Assembly: GCA_018401415.1 (NCBI GenBank)
Contig: JAGYKV010000017.1
Coordinates: forward strand, 560,001 to 624,000
Origin: Candidatus Nanopelagicales bacterium
GTDB lineage: Bacteria; Actinomycetota; Actinomycetes; S36-B12
Length of the DNA stretch: 64,000 nt
Direction: 5' to 3'
Below the pieces are notes generated by a model, which did no database searches, was not told the DNA's origin, and saw nothing but the letters and a program-made list of their open reading frames with translations. A program made the position numbers and the translations under genes. Positions 45,515-56,425 of the stretch are shown piece after piece. How positions within the stretch are numbered: the first letter of the stretch is position 1; every line of letters begins with the position of its first letter.

Positions 45515-46587
45515 GTACGCCCTCGGGTATCAAACCCCTGGGATTCCAATCCCACTTCTAAAATTTCAGCCTCACCCGGGCGAACAAATAATTGAACGAT
45601 TCCAGATGGTCTCCCCATGATGTGTTCGATTCGCACGTCTTCCAAGTTGACTTCGAGTTCTCCTGCTGCCGTGAAAAGCTCAGCTAGCGACCCAGGCTTG
45701 TCAGAGATCTTGACATTCACTGACTCAAATGCCATGTGTAAACCACCATGCTTACCTGGGATACGGGCTCTCCCCGAATTTCCGCGAGAAAGAACCTCCT
45801 CAATCGTTTCGGAATCGCCTGAAGTAATAGCGGTGCGAAGTCGAATCATGGATGCAATGATTGAATCCATTGAACTCACAACTTCTTGTGAATTAGCCAT
45901 AAGGATCTCTTTCCACAAAATTGGATCAGATGCGGCAATTCGCGTCATGTCATTTAATGCGGCTCCAGATATCGCTAGATCTTCCAGCTTCTGATCCGCT
46001 AGCTCTCCGGCCAAAACACTCGAGAGTATCTGTGGAGTATGGGAAACCAGTGCGACGACTCGATCGTGGTGCAGTGCATTCATTTCTACCCAGGTACTGC
46101 CCATGAGTTCTATGACTCGTTCAATTGTACGTACACGCTCAGGATCACTTTTTGGGCCCGGTGTCACCACCCAGACTCGATCCTCAAAAAGATCGCCTCG
46201 CGCCGCACCGGGACCTGAGATCTCCCTTCCTGCCATGGGGTGGGCGCTGACCAATCTTTTCGAATCAACCCCCAGTTGATCTGCGCGCGTGAGCACCATG
46301 TTTTTCACCGATGTGACATCGGTAATTGTTGCCCTAGGAAAGTCCTGGGATGCTTTGGCCAAAACCTCTGCTGCCTGAGCAGGCGGAACGCAGACGAATA
46401 CTAATTCGGGGACTGATCGTTGATCAAATTCGTGTAATCCAATAGCACGCGAAATTTCAACATGTTCAGGATTAATGTCGCTGAAAGTTACGTTAACCGA
46501 TTTGTTCATGAGCGACAAGGCGATAGATGCCCCAATCAATCCACTTCCAATAACGTGAACGTTGTTTGGTGGATCAATCGAACCCAT
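45511..46587 (-). CDS. tyrA: Prephenate dehydrogenase with C-terminal ACT domain
   Basis: 358 residues; makes 4-hydroxyphenylpyruvate for tyrosine. NAD-binding VHVIGSGLIGASIALSL at the N-terminus, the catalytic-His region VSAHPMAGREISGPGAA, and HHDRVVALVSHTPQILSS. Residues about 290-358 form an ACT-like domain (VKISDKPGSLAELFTAAGEL), often a tyrosine sensor. Begins at the aroH stop with a one-base overlap, so chorismate mutase and this enzyme are coupled, giving consecutive steps from chorismate. Confidence 0.94.
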   Translation of the reverse strand: MGSIDPPNNVHVIGSGLIGASIALSLMNKSVNVTFSDINPEHVEISRAIGLHEFDQRSVPELVFVCVPPAQAAEVLAKASQDFPRATITDVTSVKNMVLTRADQLGVDSKRLVSAHPMAGREISGPGAARGDLFEDRVWVVTPGPKSDPERVRTIERVIELMGSTWVEMNALHHDRVVALVSHTPQILSSVLAGELADQKLEDLAISGAALNDMTRIAASDPILWKEILMANSQEVVSSMDSIIASMIRLRTAITSGDSETIEEVLSRGNSGRARIPGKHGGLHMAFESVNVKISDKPGSLAELFTAAGELEVNLEDVRIEHIMGRPSGIVQLFVRPGEAEILEVGLESQGFDTRGRT

Positions 46588-46967
46588 CAGGATTTCGCTT
46601 CAGGAGCATGTGGCAAATCTGCTCGGAGTACCTCGGCACCGCGCAGGTACACATGATGGATTTCAGCGCGGGTGTGATCCGTCTCTACGTGGGCCATAAT
46701 CCGAACCACTCTTTCTAAGGCTCCTTGTACATTCATTTCCTGAGCACACATCAAAGGAACATCCTGCATCCCGTGAAGTCGGGCACCTGCCGCTGGGAAT
46801 GCACACTGTAAGTCTGGCGTGCCGGTGAGAAATAAACTGATTACTTCATGGCGACTAATGTCATTTCGCGAAAGCATTGCGGATACCAACTCTCCCACGG
46901 CCTCTGCCATTTCGGTGGAATCGTCAGCGGCAAGGCAGGTAGCTCCTCGAATCGCACGAATGGCCAT
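46587..46967 (-). CDS. aroH: Chorismate mutase, AroH type
   Basis: 126 residues of the trimeric AroH fold: IRAIRGATCLAADDSTEMAE, SLFLTGTPDLQCAFPAAGAR, DVPLMCAQEMNVQGALERVV, MAHVETDHTRAEIHHVYLRG. Active-site residues corresponding to the Bacillus enzyme (Arg in RGAT, Glu in QEMNV, Arg in YLRG) appear present. Converts chorismate to prephenate, feeding tyrA directly downstream. Confidence 0.93.
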   Translation of the reverse strand: MAIRAIRGATCLAADDSTEMAEAVGELVSAMLSRNDISRHEVISLFLTGTPDLQCAFPAAGARLHGMQDVPLMCAQEMNVQGALERVVRIMAHVETDHTRAEIHHVYLRGAEVLRADLPHAPEAKS

Positions 46968-46990
46968 TCCGGGAGTCTACCGAAAGTCAC

Positions 46991-47749
46991 TCAAAGGCCA
47001 GCCGCCGTGTAAAGAGATCGAAGTTCGGGTCCAGACAGATTCCGAATGGTGCCTGGTCGTTGCTGTCCCAGGTGTATTGGTCCGATTCGGGTGCGGACAA
47101 GTGCGGTAACCGGTGTCCCTACCGCCTCAAACATGCGTCGCACAATGCGATTTCTACCCTCGTGGATCACTATCTCGACCATGGCCGCATTCTTGGCACG
47201 TGACAGAACCCTGGCTTTGTCAGCCACTGCCGGCCCATCGTCTAACTCAATGCCGCTGGTCAGTGCCTGCACTTCCTGGCCACTAATCTCCTTAACGGTC
47301 GCAATGTAGGTTTTTTCGACTGATTGACTCGGATGCGTGAGGCGATTCGCAAGTTCTCCATCGTTGGTGAGCAGGAGAAGTCCTTCAGTTTCGGCATCGA
47401 GGCGACCAACATGAAAGACGCGGATTCTCGAGTCACGTACATAGTCACCCACGCATGGTCGACCTTGATCATCTGACATGGTCGTGAGGACACCCAAAGG
47501 CTTATTTAGTACCAAAACCACAGTGTCCGCCTTAGTAGGCACACGTTCACCATCAACATGTATTACATCTACTTCGGGATTCACTCGCGTGCCCTGCTCG
47601 CGAACGATTTCTCCGTTGACTGTTACACGGCGACGCTCAATTAAGTATTCACAAGCTCGCCTGCTTCCTAACCCAGCCTGTGATAAAACCTTTTGAAGTC
47701 TGACTCCCTCACTCGATTCGTGAATGGCAGAATCAAGTGTGTTAGTCAC
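46991..47749 (-). CDS. rluB: 23S rRNA pseudouridine synthase RluB-type
   Basis: 252 residues. N-terminal S4 RNA-binding domain (VRLQKVLSQAGLGSRRACEY) and RsuA/RluB catalytic domain with the Asp motif VGRLDAETEGLLLLTNDGEL and HEGRNRIVRRMFEAVG. Belongs to the scpA-scpB-rluB cluster and overlaps scpB by eight bases. RluB modifies helix 93 region of 23S rRNA in E. coli; the same role is inferred here. Confidence 0.92.
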   Translation of the reverse strand: MTNTLDSAIHESSEGVRLQKVLSQAGLGSRRACEYLIERRRVTVNGEIVREQGTRVNPEVDVIHVDGERVPTKADTVVLVLNKPLGVLTTMSDDQGRPCVGDYVRDSRIRVFHVGRLDAETEGLLLLTNDGELANRLTHPSQSVEKTYIATVKEISGQEVQALTSGIELDDGPAVADKARVLSRAKNAAMVEIVIHEGRNRIVRRMFEAVGTPVTALVRTRIGPIHLGQQRPGTIRNLSGPELRSLYTAAGL

Positions 47750-48392
47750 CCGAGGCTACCGACTCAAGGACGGCATCCAGATCGGCCAGATCCGGCAGGT
47801 GCTCGGCCAGCGGAGGTAACTCTTGGAGGGAAGCGATTCCCATGCGCTCAAGGAAAAATGATGTTGTTTTATAAAAAATCGCACCGGATTCATGCTCGGT
47901 TCCAGCTTCTTCAATCAGGCCACGGGTCAATAATGTTTTGATCACACCATCTATATTTACACCGCGAACCGCACTGACTCGGCCACGCGTCACAGGCTGG
48001 CGGTAGGCGATGACGGCTAAAGTTTCCAGAGCTGCCTGTGTCAAGCGCGCTTGCTGACCGTCAATAACCCAACGTTCAATGAGTGTTGAGCATTCTGCGC
48101 GGGTATAGAACCGCCAACCCCCTGCAATTTCACGCAGATCAAATCCCCTAGCCTCCTCGGTGTACTGACGGGACAATTCGCGCAGAGAGGAATCTACGTT
48201 CGTCTCCGGCGTACGGGTTATTTGTGCCAAATCTCGAGCGGTGAGGGGTTCATCTGCAAGGAGTAATAGCGCCTCGAGCGCTGCCCCCAGTGAAGGCGCA
48301 CCGAGCAGCTCTCCATCGTGCTCTGCAGTCTCGTCAGGGAATCTTTCATCGTTTGCATTTTCATTGAGGGCTTCAAATGAATCTTTAGTCAT
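47742..48392 (-). CDS. scpB: Segregation and condensation protein B
   Basis: 216 residues with two winged-helix domains: ALEALLLLADEPLTARDLAQ and LTQAALETLAVIAYRQPVTR followed by VRGVNIDGVIKTLLTRGLIE. An acidic N-terminal extension of about 30 residues precedes them. Partner of ScpA in the SMC complex. ATGA overlap with scpA. Confidence 0.94.
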   Translation of the reverse strand: MTKDSFEALNENANDERFPDETAEHDGELLGAPSLGAALEALLLLADEPLTARDLAQITRTPETNVDSSLRELSRQYTEEARGFDLREIAGGWRFYTRAECSTLIERWVIDGQQARLTQAALETLAVIAYRQPVTRGRVSAVRGVNIDGVIKTLLTRGLIEEAGTEHESGAIFYKTTSFFLERMGIASLQELPPLAEHLPDLADLDAVLESVASGD

Positions 48393-49288
48393 GATTCCTC
48401 ATCTATTCTTTCTGCGGATTTAATATCAACTGCATTGGCTTCGCCTTCCGCGTTGATAGTGTCAACATTACGTTCCACGTCAAACTCGTCGGTTACATCA
48501 ATTTCCCCTTCGTTTTGACCAACCCAACGAATAGTGAGATCCCCGAGCGGAGAGATCTGCTCAAAAACAATTACCTGTTCCCGGTACAGTTCCAAGAGGG
48601 CTAAGAATCGACCAACAATGACAAGTGTCGTATCGCAATCAGTTGTAAGGGCTCTAAAGGTGGTGGTTCCAACCCGTCTGAGACGTTCAACAATAATCGC
48701 AGCCTGTTCTCTCACTGACACTCTCTGGACGTGAATATGCCCAAGACCAACTTCCTCAATTGGTTTCGGGGTGAGAGCCTTCGCAGCCATGGCGGCAAAT
48801 TGATCGGGACCCAGACCAATCATGACCTCGGGGAGCAGATCAGCAAACTGCGGCTCCAAGCCCACAGTTCTTGGGAATAGTTTGCTCGCCGAACTCATCA
48901 TGTCCGTAAAAATCACCGTGATTTCCTTGTACGCGCGGTACTGCAGGATGCGGGCGAACAGCAAGTCACGAGCTTCCAATAGCGCCAGATCTTCTTCGTC
49001 TTCGACCTCTCCCCGTGGAAGCAGTCGAGCCGCCTTGAGATCGAGAAGTGTGGCAGCGACAACAAGGAAACTGCTCATTTCATCAAGGTCCCATGAGTCG
49101 CCTTGCAATCGAATATGTGCAATGAAGTCATCGGTTACCTGATGTAGTGCTAATTCCGTCACTTCGAGCTTATGCTTAGAAATGAGGGACAGCAGTAGAT
49201 CAAAAGGTCCTTCGAAACTTCCTACTTTGACCGAAAAACTACTCTCGCCAATTACTCCTTCAGAAGATTCGGCAGCCACGGATGTCAC
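48389..49288 (-). CDS. scpA: Segregation and condensation protein A
   Basis: 299 residues, kleisin subunit of the SMC-ScpAB condensin. The N-terminal SMC-binding part has FEGPFDLLLSLISKHKLEVT and FLVVAATLLDLKAARLLPR; the C-terminal winged helix has TTFRALTTDCDTTLVIVGRF and LALLELYREQVIVFEQ. An extra acidic tail follows. GTG start overlaps the parA stop by four bases. Confidence 0.94.
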   Translation of the reverse strand: MTSVAAESSEGVIGESSFSVKVGSFEGPFDLLLSLISKHKLEVTELALHQVTDDFIAHIRLQGDSWDLDEMSSFLVVAATLLDLKAARLLPRGEVEDEEDLALLEARDLLFARILQYRAYKEITVIFTDMMSSASKLFPRTVGLEPQFADLLPEVMIGLGPDQFAAMAAKALTPKPIEEVGLGHIHVQRVSVREQAAIIVERLRRVGTTTFRALTTDCDTTLVIVGRFLALLELYREQVIVFEQISPLGDLTIRWVGQNEGEIDVTDEFDVERNVDTINAEGEANAVDIKSAERIDEES

Positions 49289-50112
49289 CGTGAGAGAACC
49301 TCACGTGCCAGTCTTCGGTATGCCACTGCCCCAGAGCTTGAGGCAGCAAATTCAGTAATGGGTTCCCCCGCAACTGCTGAGTCGGGAAATTTTACAGTTC
49401 TGTTGATTGTGGTAGTAAAAACAGTGTCGCCAAAAGCTCCGGTAACGGACTCTAAGACCTCACGACTGTGCAGTGTGCGCGGATCGTGCATTGTCGGTAA
49501 TACGCCAATGATCCTAAGTTGAGGGTTTAGCCTGGAAGTGACCTTGTCAATGGTGTCCTTCAATAACGCCACTCCGCGAAGGGCAAAGTATTCGGTTGCC
49601 ATTGGGATAATGACTTCGTTACTTGCCGTGAGGGCATTGAGAGTGAGAAGTCCCAATGAGGGTTGGCAGTCAATCAAGACGAAGTCGTAGTCACCAATGA
49701 CGGGTACGAGTGTTCGCTGTAATACATATTCGCGCCCAACTTCGGTAACTAATTGTAGTTCGGCAGCAGACAGATCAATATTGCTCGGAATCAGGTCGAG
49801 ACCATTAATTTTGGTTGATGTGATGACATCGCCAACATGGCATTCAGTATCGGTCAGTAGGTTATAAATCGACAGATCGGTTGCATTCGGGTTCATGCCT
49901 AGCGCAACCGAGAGCGCACCCTGAGGGTCAAAATCCACCAGAAGCACTTTGCGCCCGTATCCGGCAAGTGCTGCGCCCAGGGACACCGTCGAGGTGGTTT
50001 TACCCACCCCACCTTTTTGGTTGACCATAGCGATAACCCGAGCCGGCCCGTGCTCAGTGAGCGTAACGGGCTCCGGGATTTCAGGCAGATTGGCAAATTC
50101 GGACTCAGACAT
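49285..50112 (-). CDS. ParA/Soj family ATPase (scpAB-associated)
   Basis: 275 residues. Deviant Walker A VNQKGGVGKTTSTVSLGAAL, Walker A' region VLLVDFDPQGALSVAL, Walker B YDFVLIDCQPSLGLLTLNAL. Such ParA homologues precede scpA in actinobacteria and are distinct from the parA of the origin-proximal parAB pair; no parB is nearby. A role in chromosome organisation is likely but the precise partner is unknown. Confidence 0.92.
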   Translation of the reverse strand: MSESEFANLPEIPEPVTLTEHGPARVIAMVNQKGGVGKTTSTVSLGAALAGYGRKVLLVDFDPQGALSVALGMNPNATDLSIYNLLTDTECHVGDVITSTKINGLDLIPSNIDLSAAELQLVTEVGREYVLQRTLVPVIGDYDFVLIDCQPSLGLLTLNALTASNEVIIPMATEYFALRGVALLKDTIDKVTSRLNPQLRIIGVLPTMHDPRTLHSREVLESVTGAFGDTVFTTTINRTVKFPDSAVAGEPITEFAASSSGAVAYRRLAREVLSR

Positions 50113-50184
50113 GGTGAACCCAGTCTACTGCGTATTCAACGTCCGGTGAGGCATTGGTGTGGGCAGATAGATGCCATGTTTGAG

Positions 50185-51081
50185 TTAAAGTGCTCGTGGA
50201 TGGGCACCCGAGTAGACCTCGCGGAGAGTGTCCACGGTCACCATTGTGTAGATCTGTGTGGTCGTAACAGATGAATGACCCAAGAGTTCCTGTACTGAGC
50301 GAACATCTGCCCCGCGCTCAAGTAAGTGGGTGGCATAACTGTGCCGAAAACTGTGTGGAGTCACCCCCGGTATTCCAGCGCCCTTGGCAGCTTCGACAAC
50401 GATCTCCCATGCGCTCTGTCGTGACAGGGGCTTTCCCCTAGTGTTCAAGAAGACTCGATGGCTTTGAATTCCCTTGCTTTTTCCCAGTAAAGTCCCACGC
50501 TCTTCCTGAACATATCGGGCCACGGCACCCAACGCGACAGAGCCGATTGGCACCAATCGACTCTTATTTCCTTTCCCGGTAACAATTATTGTCTGGGTTT
50601 CCGACTCAATGTCGTCGAGATCCAAGCCCACAAGTTCAGATATGCGGATCCCGGTCCCGTAGAGAAATTCAATGACGGCCGTGTCTCGGTAGGGAAACTG
50701 AGAATTGGCAGCAGCCTGAATAATTGACAAGACGCTGTCATATGGCAATGCTCTCGGTAATCGTCGAGGGACGCTCGGTGGTCGAATATCAACAGCTGGG
50801 TTTTCAACTTCCCAGCCCTCCGCGACGGCGAACTTGTGAAATCCTCTCACCGAAATTACCGTCCGAGCAGCACTTGCACTACTCAAATCCCGCGCTAGCG
50901 ATGCGGCAAAGTCAGCCACCGAGTTTGCTGTCACAAAAGAAAGTTCAACAACGCCCTGCTGATCACACCATTGGGCATACCGTTCAAGATCTCGGCGATA
51001 GGCCGCTACAGTGTTGGCCGAAAGCCCTCGCTCAATGCTGACATGATCGAGGTACCCGCGGATCGCAGTTGCTAGCCTCAG
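50185..51081 (-). CDS. xerD: Site-specific tyrosine recombinase XerD, probable CTG start
   Basis: The frame beginning at GTG 50934 lacks the core-binding domain, but the same frame stays open upstream and reads IRGYLDHVSIERGLSANTV and AAYRRDLERYAQW, the normal N-terminal SAM-like domain. No ATG, GTG or TTG lies in this extension; the only start-like codon at the expected place is CTG at 51081, overlapping the ald stop as CTGA. This gives 298 residues, the usual XerD length. Catalytic residues are visible: Arg in GTGIRISELVG, Lys in VTGKGNKSRL, HSFRHSYATHLL, GHSSVTTTQIYT. With XerC it resolves chromosome dimers. A base error in the start codon is the alternative. Confidence 0.88.
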   Translation of the reverse strand: MRLATAIRGYLDHVSIERGLSANTVAAYRRDLERYAQWCDQQGVVELSFVTANSVADFAASLARDLSSASAARTVISVRGFHKFAVAEGWEVENPAVDIRPPSVPRRLPRALPYDSVLSIIQAAANSQFPYRDTAVIEFLYGTGIRISELVGLDLDDIESETQTIIVTGKGNKSRLVPIGSVALGAVARYVQEERGTLLGKSKGIQSHRVFLNTRGKPLSRQSAWEIVVEAAKGAGIPGVTPHSFRHSYATHLLERGADVRSVQELLGHSSVTTTQIYTMVTVDTLREVYSGAHPRAL

Positions 51082-52193
51082 GCGATTAACCGTTCGATTT
51101 CTAGCAGAGGCAGATCAAAAGACTCAGCGACTGCTGCATAGGTAACCTGACCATCGTGGACATTCAGACCCAATGCGAGCGCGGGATCATCTGCGAGTGC
51201 TTTTTCCCAGCCTTTATCGGCTAGCGCAATTGCATAAGGCAACGTGACGTTCGTTAACGCGTAGGTCGATGTATTCGGGACTGCCCCTGGCATATTGGCC
51301 ACACAGTAGAAAACAGAATTGTGAATTGGATAGGTTGGATCTGCGTGTGTTGTGGGGTGGGAGTCCTCAAAGCAACCACCCTGATCAATTGCGATATCAA
51401 CGAGCACGGAACCGGATTTCATGCGCGACACAAGTTCATTTGAAATCAGTTTGGGCGCTTTGGCACCTGGCACAAGAACTGCCCCGATCACCATGTCCGC
51501 TTCCAGCACGGCATGTTCAATTTCATATGAATTGGAAGCGACGGTCTGCATATGTCCCTGATAAATGGCATCCATTTGGCGCAACCGTGCAATGTTTTTG
51601 TCCAGTAGCAGAACTTCAGCCTGCATGCCCAGGGCAATAGCCGCCGCGTTCATACCTGCCACTCCAGCACCTAAAACAACTACTTTTGCGGCGTATACAC
51701 CCGAGACACCTCCCATGAGAACTCCTCGTCCACCGTGGGCACGCATGAGCGCTTGTGCGCCCACCTGTGGTGCAAGCCGACCAGCAACCTCCGACATCGG
51801 CGCAAGTAGTGGAAGCGAACCGTCAGGTAGCTCAACGGTTTCGTAGGCGATAGCCGTGGAGCCAGACGCCATGAGTGCATCGGTGCAGTCCCTGGATGCA
51901 GCCAAGTGCAGGTAAGTGAAAATTACTTGCCCCCTGCGCATTCGATGGTACTCAGCGGCAATTGGCTCTTTGACCTTGAGAATCATGTTAGCGGACTCCC
52001 ACACTGCATCTGCGGTCGCGAGCATGGTCGCCCCTGCAGCGATAAAGTCTTCATCCGGAATCGATGAACCAACACCCGCGCCGGTTTCTATCACGACCTC
52101 GTGTCCGTGAGTGACGAATTCGTGCACGCCCGCCGGCGTAATTGCCACTCGGTACTCATGGTTCTTAATTTCCTTCGGTACGCCAACTTTCAC
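51078..52193 (-). CDS. ald: Alanine dehydrogenase
   Basis: Interconverts alanine and pyruvate with NAD. Start taken as GTG at 52193 (MKVGVPKEIKNHEYRVAITP after GAGG), giving 371 residues, the family length; the open frame extends to 52235 inside the Nudix gene. Substrate residues: NHEYRVAITP, FTYLHLAASRDC (His), and the Rossmann segment KVVVLGAGVAGMNAAAIALG; CFEDSHPTTHADPTYPIHNS is typical of Ald. Confidence 0.95.
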   Translation of the reverse strand: MKVGVPKEIKNHEYRVAITPAGVHEFVTHGHEVVIETGAGVGSSIPDEDFIAAGATMLATADAVWESANMILKVKEPIAAEYHRMRRGQVIFTYLHLAASRDCTDALMASGSTAIAYETVELPDGSLPLLAPMSEVAGRLAPQVGAQALMRAHGGRGVLMGGVSGVYAAKVVVLGAGVAGMNAAAIALGMQAEVLLLDKNIARLRQMDAIYQGHMQTVASNSYEIEHAVLEADMVIGAVLVPGAKAPKLISNELVSRMKSGSVLVDIAIDQGGCFEDSHPTTHADPTYPIHNSVFYCVANMPGAVPNTSTYALTNVTLPYAIALADKGWEKALADDPALALGLNVHDGQVTYAAVAESFDLPLLEIERLIA

Positions 52194-52212
52194 GATCGCC
52201 TCACGCTTTCCA

Positions 52213-52938
52213 TCAATTGTTGTTTGGTTCCGCAATATCCACTACTGACACTACTGCAGCGGGATTGCTGGCCTTCCCCACAGGGAGTCGCCCGATAGAC
52301 CACAACTTCTCGCGGGCAAGCCAAGGGCTGTCGGGGTCTCGCAGATGTTTCCAATCAGCTGCTCGGGCGGCCTCAGCGGCCAAGACACCCACCACCGTCG
52401 TCGGGTTCCCGAATGAGCCATCCAGGACTGCATCGACGGCCGAACTGAGGTTGATCCAGACTCCCGGAAGATCCATCTCCTCAGCTTCGCCCGTGTATTG
52501 ACGACCGCCATCAATCGTTGTGATGTCTCTGGCCAGGTACACCCTGATTGCCTCACTGGACCCACCGGGTGAATTCAAAAAATCTACCAAAACATGCCAG
52601 GTACGAGCTGCCAACCCCGCTTCTTCGGCTAATTCACGTTGAGCAGCAACCAATGGCTTTTCCTGGGGATCGTCGAGTAAGCCTGCTGGAGTCTCCCACA
52701 GAAATGCTCCCAAAGGTTGCCGATACTGACGGATCAGGTGGATCTGGTTCATCTGATTGAGCACGACCACTGCAACGGCCCCCGGATGAATCACAACATC
52801 GCGCCGGACTCGCTGTCCACCAATACTCGCCGTTTCCACGACAACGTTCCACTTTCCACCTTGGTGAACACGTTCACTCTCAAGGACTTGCGCGGGCTCC
52901 CACTGATCGGCAACCGGTCCGCGCCAGATATCAGTCAT
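52213..52938 (-). CDS. Nudix hydrolase, ADP-ribose pyrophosphatase-like
   Basis: 241 residues, longer than a minimal Nudix protein. The Nudix box is complete: GLLDDPQEKPLVAAQRELAE-EAGLAA. Preceding HLIRQYRQPLGAFLWETPAG is characteristic of ADP-ribose pyrophosphatases. Located between pyrG and ald as in other actinobacteria. Extra C-terminal residues (from about 185) are not assigned. Confidence 0.9.
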   Translation of the reverse strand: MTDIWRGPVADQWEPAQVLESERVHQGGKWNVVVETASIGGQRVRRDVVIHPGAVAVVVLNQMNQIHLIRQYRQPLGAFLWETPAGLLDDPQEKPLVAAQRELAEEAGLAARTWHVLVDFLNSPGGSSEAIRVYLARDITTIDGGRQYTGEAEEMDLPGVWINLSSAVDAVLDGSFGNPTTVVGVLAAEAARAADWKHLRDPDSPWLAREKLWSIGRLPVGKASNPAAVVSVVDIAEPNNN

Positions 52939-52953
52939 TGACGCTGGTCTGCT

Positions 52954-54633
<1,680 letters not shown>

Positions 54634-54685
54634 TCAGACTATCAGCGATCTGTTGGATCGACGCAGGGCGCGCTGGAAATTCGCA

Positions 54686-56398
54686 CTATCCACGAGCCAT
54701 GGCGAGTAATTCCTCTGCGTGGGCCGCCCCACTGGTGGAATGTGGTAGTCCCGACAGCATGCGGGTGATCTCTCGGGTTCGATCATCCCCTTTCACCTCC
54801 GTGACGGTGGTGTTTACCTCCCCTGAAATAGTTGACTTTTGCACCACGAAATGGGTCTGGGCAAAGGCAGCAACCTGTGGCAAATGTGTCACCACAATCA
54901 CCTGAACTCGCTCGGCCAGTCGTGCCAGCCGCCGCCCAACTTCCACAGCTACCTCGCCACCGATTCCTGCGTCCACTTCATCGAAAATCATGGTCGGCAC
55001 CGCGTGTTCGGAGGACAGGGCGACCTCAATTGCCAACATCAGCCTGCTCAACTCCCCGCCCGAGACCGATATCCCCATGGGGCGAAATTGTCCGCCGCCG
55101 TCAGCAGCAATCATGAACTCAATAGAGTCCGCACCCGATCGTGACCACTTCGTCGGGTCGCTCTGAGTTTTGACCTCAATCGAGATTGATGCTCGAGGCA
55201 TAGCGAGTTGCCTCAACTCCTGCTCAATCTTTTGCCCAAGTTCGGCAGCTGATTTTCGGCGCGCGGTTGTGAGTAGATTTCCCAGTCGAACCAATTCCTG
55301 TTGGGCTACGTCGATTTCGATTTCCAGTTGAGCAATATCCTGATCGGAGATTTGCAATAGTGGTAATTGTTCCTGTGCCTTACGACTCCACTCATGAATA
55401 TCACTGATGGACGGGCCATACTTCTTCATGAGTGCCTTGATGGATGCCAAGCGTTGCTCCATGGCCTCAAGGCGAACCGGATCAGCATCAAGAGCCCTGG
55501 CTTGATCTGCCAATTCGGCGTCAATGTCAATTACTTCCGACAATACCGAGTTGATGCGTTCTCCGTAGGCTTTAATACTGGGATCTAGTTCGGCTGCAAG
55601 ATCAACGTCCTTGGCCACCGCTGCCAATTGACCAATAACAGTCAGTGGTCCTGAATCGCGTTCAGTGAGTGTTTCACGGGCGGACTGAATCAATGAGCGG
55701 ATGGCTTCGGCGCTTCGTAATACGTTTAGAGTGGTCTGCAATTGCGTATCTTCACCTAGTTCAGGCGATACCTGTTGAATCTCTGCGGCGCCCGCTGACA
55801 GCAATTGCGCCTTCAATGTATTTTCGCCACGGTCGGAGATCAGTGAATTTCTCTTCTTGACAAGTGCACGCCAATTCCTGCGAGCCACCTGAAATTTATG
55901 AACTTCGCTAACACGTTCATGGCCGCCCGCTCGGTCAAGCAATACCAACTGTTCCTGCGGATCGCGCAAACGTATTTGTTCGGCTTGGCCATGTACTGCA
56001 ATGAGAGACTTGGTGATGTCAACGATTGCTCCAACGGGTACGTACTTGCCCCCAAGAAACGCTTTACTTCTCCCCTGATTCGTTAATTCGCGTGAAATGA
56101 TTAATCCATCAGGCGATGACTCCCTCTCATCGAGTATGGCGCCCTTGTCTGTCAGGTCACTGCGAAATTCAGTGACCCAATCGGTGTCGACGCCAAATGT
56201 GGACACGACTTCACAGCGAATAGCACCAGACTTGACGAATTGAGCGGAGCCGCGAGCGCCGGTGAGCAGTTGAACACTGTTCAGAACCATGGTTTTACCA
56301 GCACCCGTTTCACCTGTTAAAACATTGAGGCCAGGTCCAAAAGGAATACATGCACTGGCAATGATTCCTAGGTTGGTGATCTGCAATTCCTCAATCAT
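54686..56398 (-). CDS. recN: DNA repair protein RecN
   Basis: 570 residues, SMC-like. Walker A NVLTGETGAGKTMVLNSVQL, coiled-coil arms (about 160-360), ABC signature region GISVSGGELSRLMLAIEVAL, Walker B TMIFDEVDAGIGGEVAVEVG, and switch THLPQVAAFAQTHFVVQKS. Acts in double-strand break repair. Follows nadK and tlyA in the conserved order tlyA-nadK-recN. Confidence 0.97.
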   Translation of the reverse strand: MIEELQITNLGIIASACIPFGPGLNVLTGETGAGKTMVLNSVQLLTGARGSAQFVKSGAIRCEVVSTFGVDTDWVTEFRSDLTDKGAILDERESSPDGLIISRELTNQGRSKAFLGGKYVPVGAIVDITKSLIAVHGQAEQIRLRDPQEQLVLLDRAGGHERVSEVHKFQVARRNWRALVKKRNSLISDRGENTLKAQLLSAGAAEIQQVSPELGEDTQLQTTLNVLRSAEAIRSLIQSARETLTERDSGPLTVIGQLAAVAKDVDLAAELDPSIKAYGERINSVLSEVIDIDAELADQARALDADPVRLEAMEQRLASIKALMKKYGPSISDIHEWSRKAQEQLPLLQISDQDIAQLEIEIDVAQQELVRLGNLLTTARRKSAAELGQKIEQELRQLAMPRASISIEVKTQSDPTKWSRSGADSIEFMIAADGGGQFRPMGISVSGGELSRLMLAIEVALSSEHAVPTMIFDEVDAGIGGEVAVEVGRRLARLAERVQVIVVTHLPQVAAFAQTHFVVQKSTISGEVNTTVTEVKGDDRTREITRMLSGLPHSTSGAAHAEELLAMARG

Positions 56399-56425
56399 GT
56401 CGTGGCTCGCCCACGCTGTAAAACG

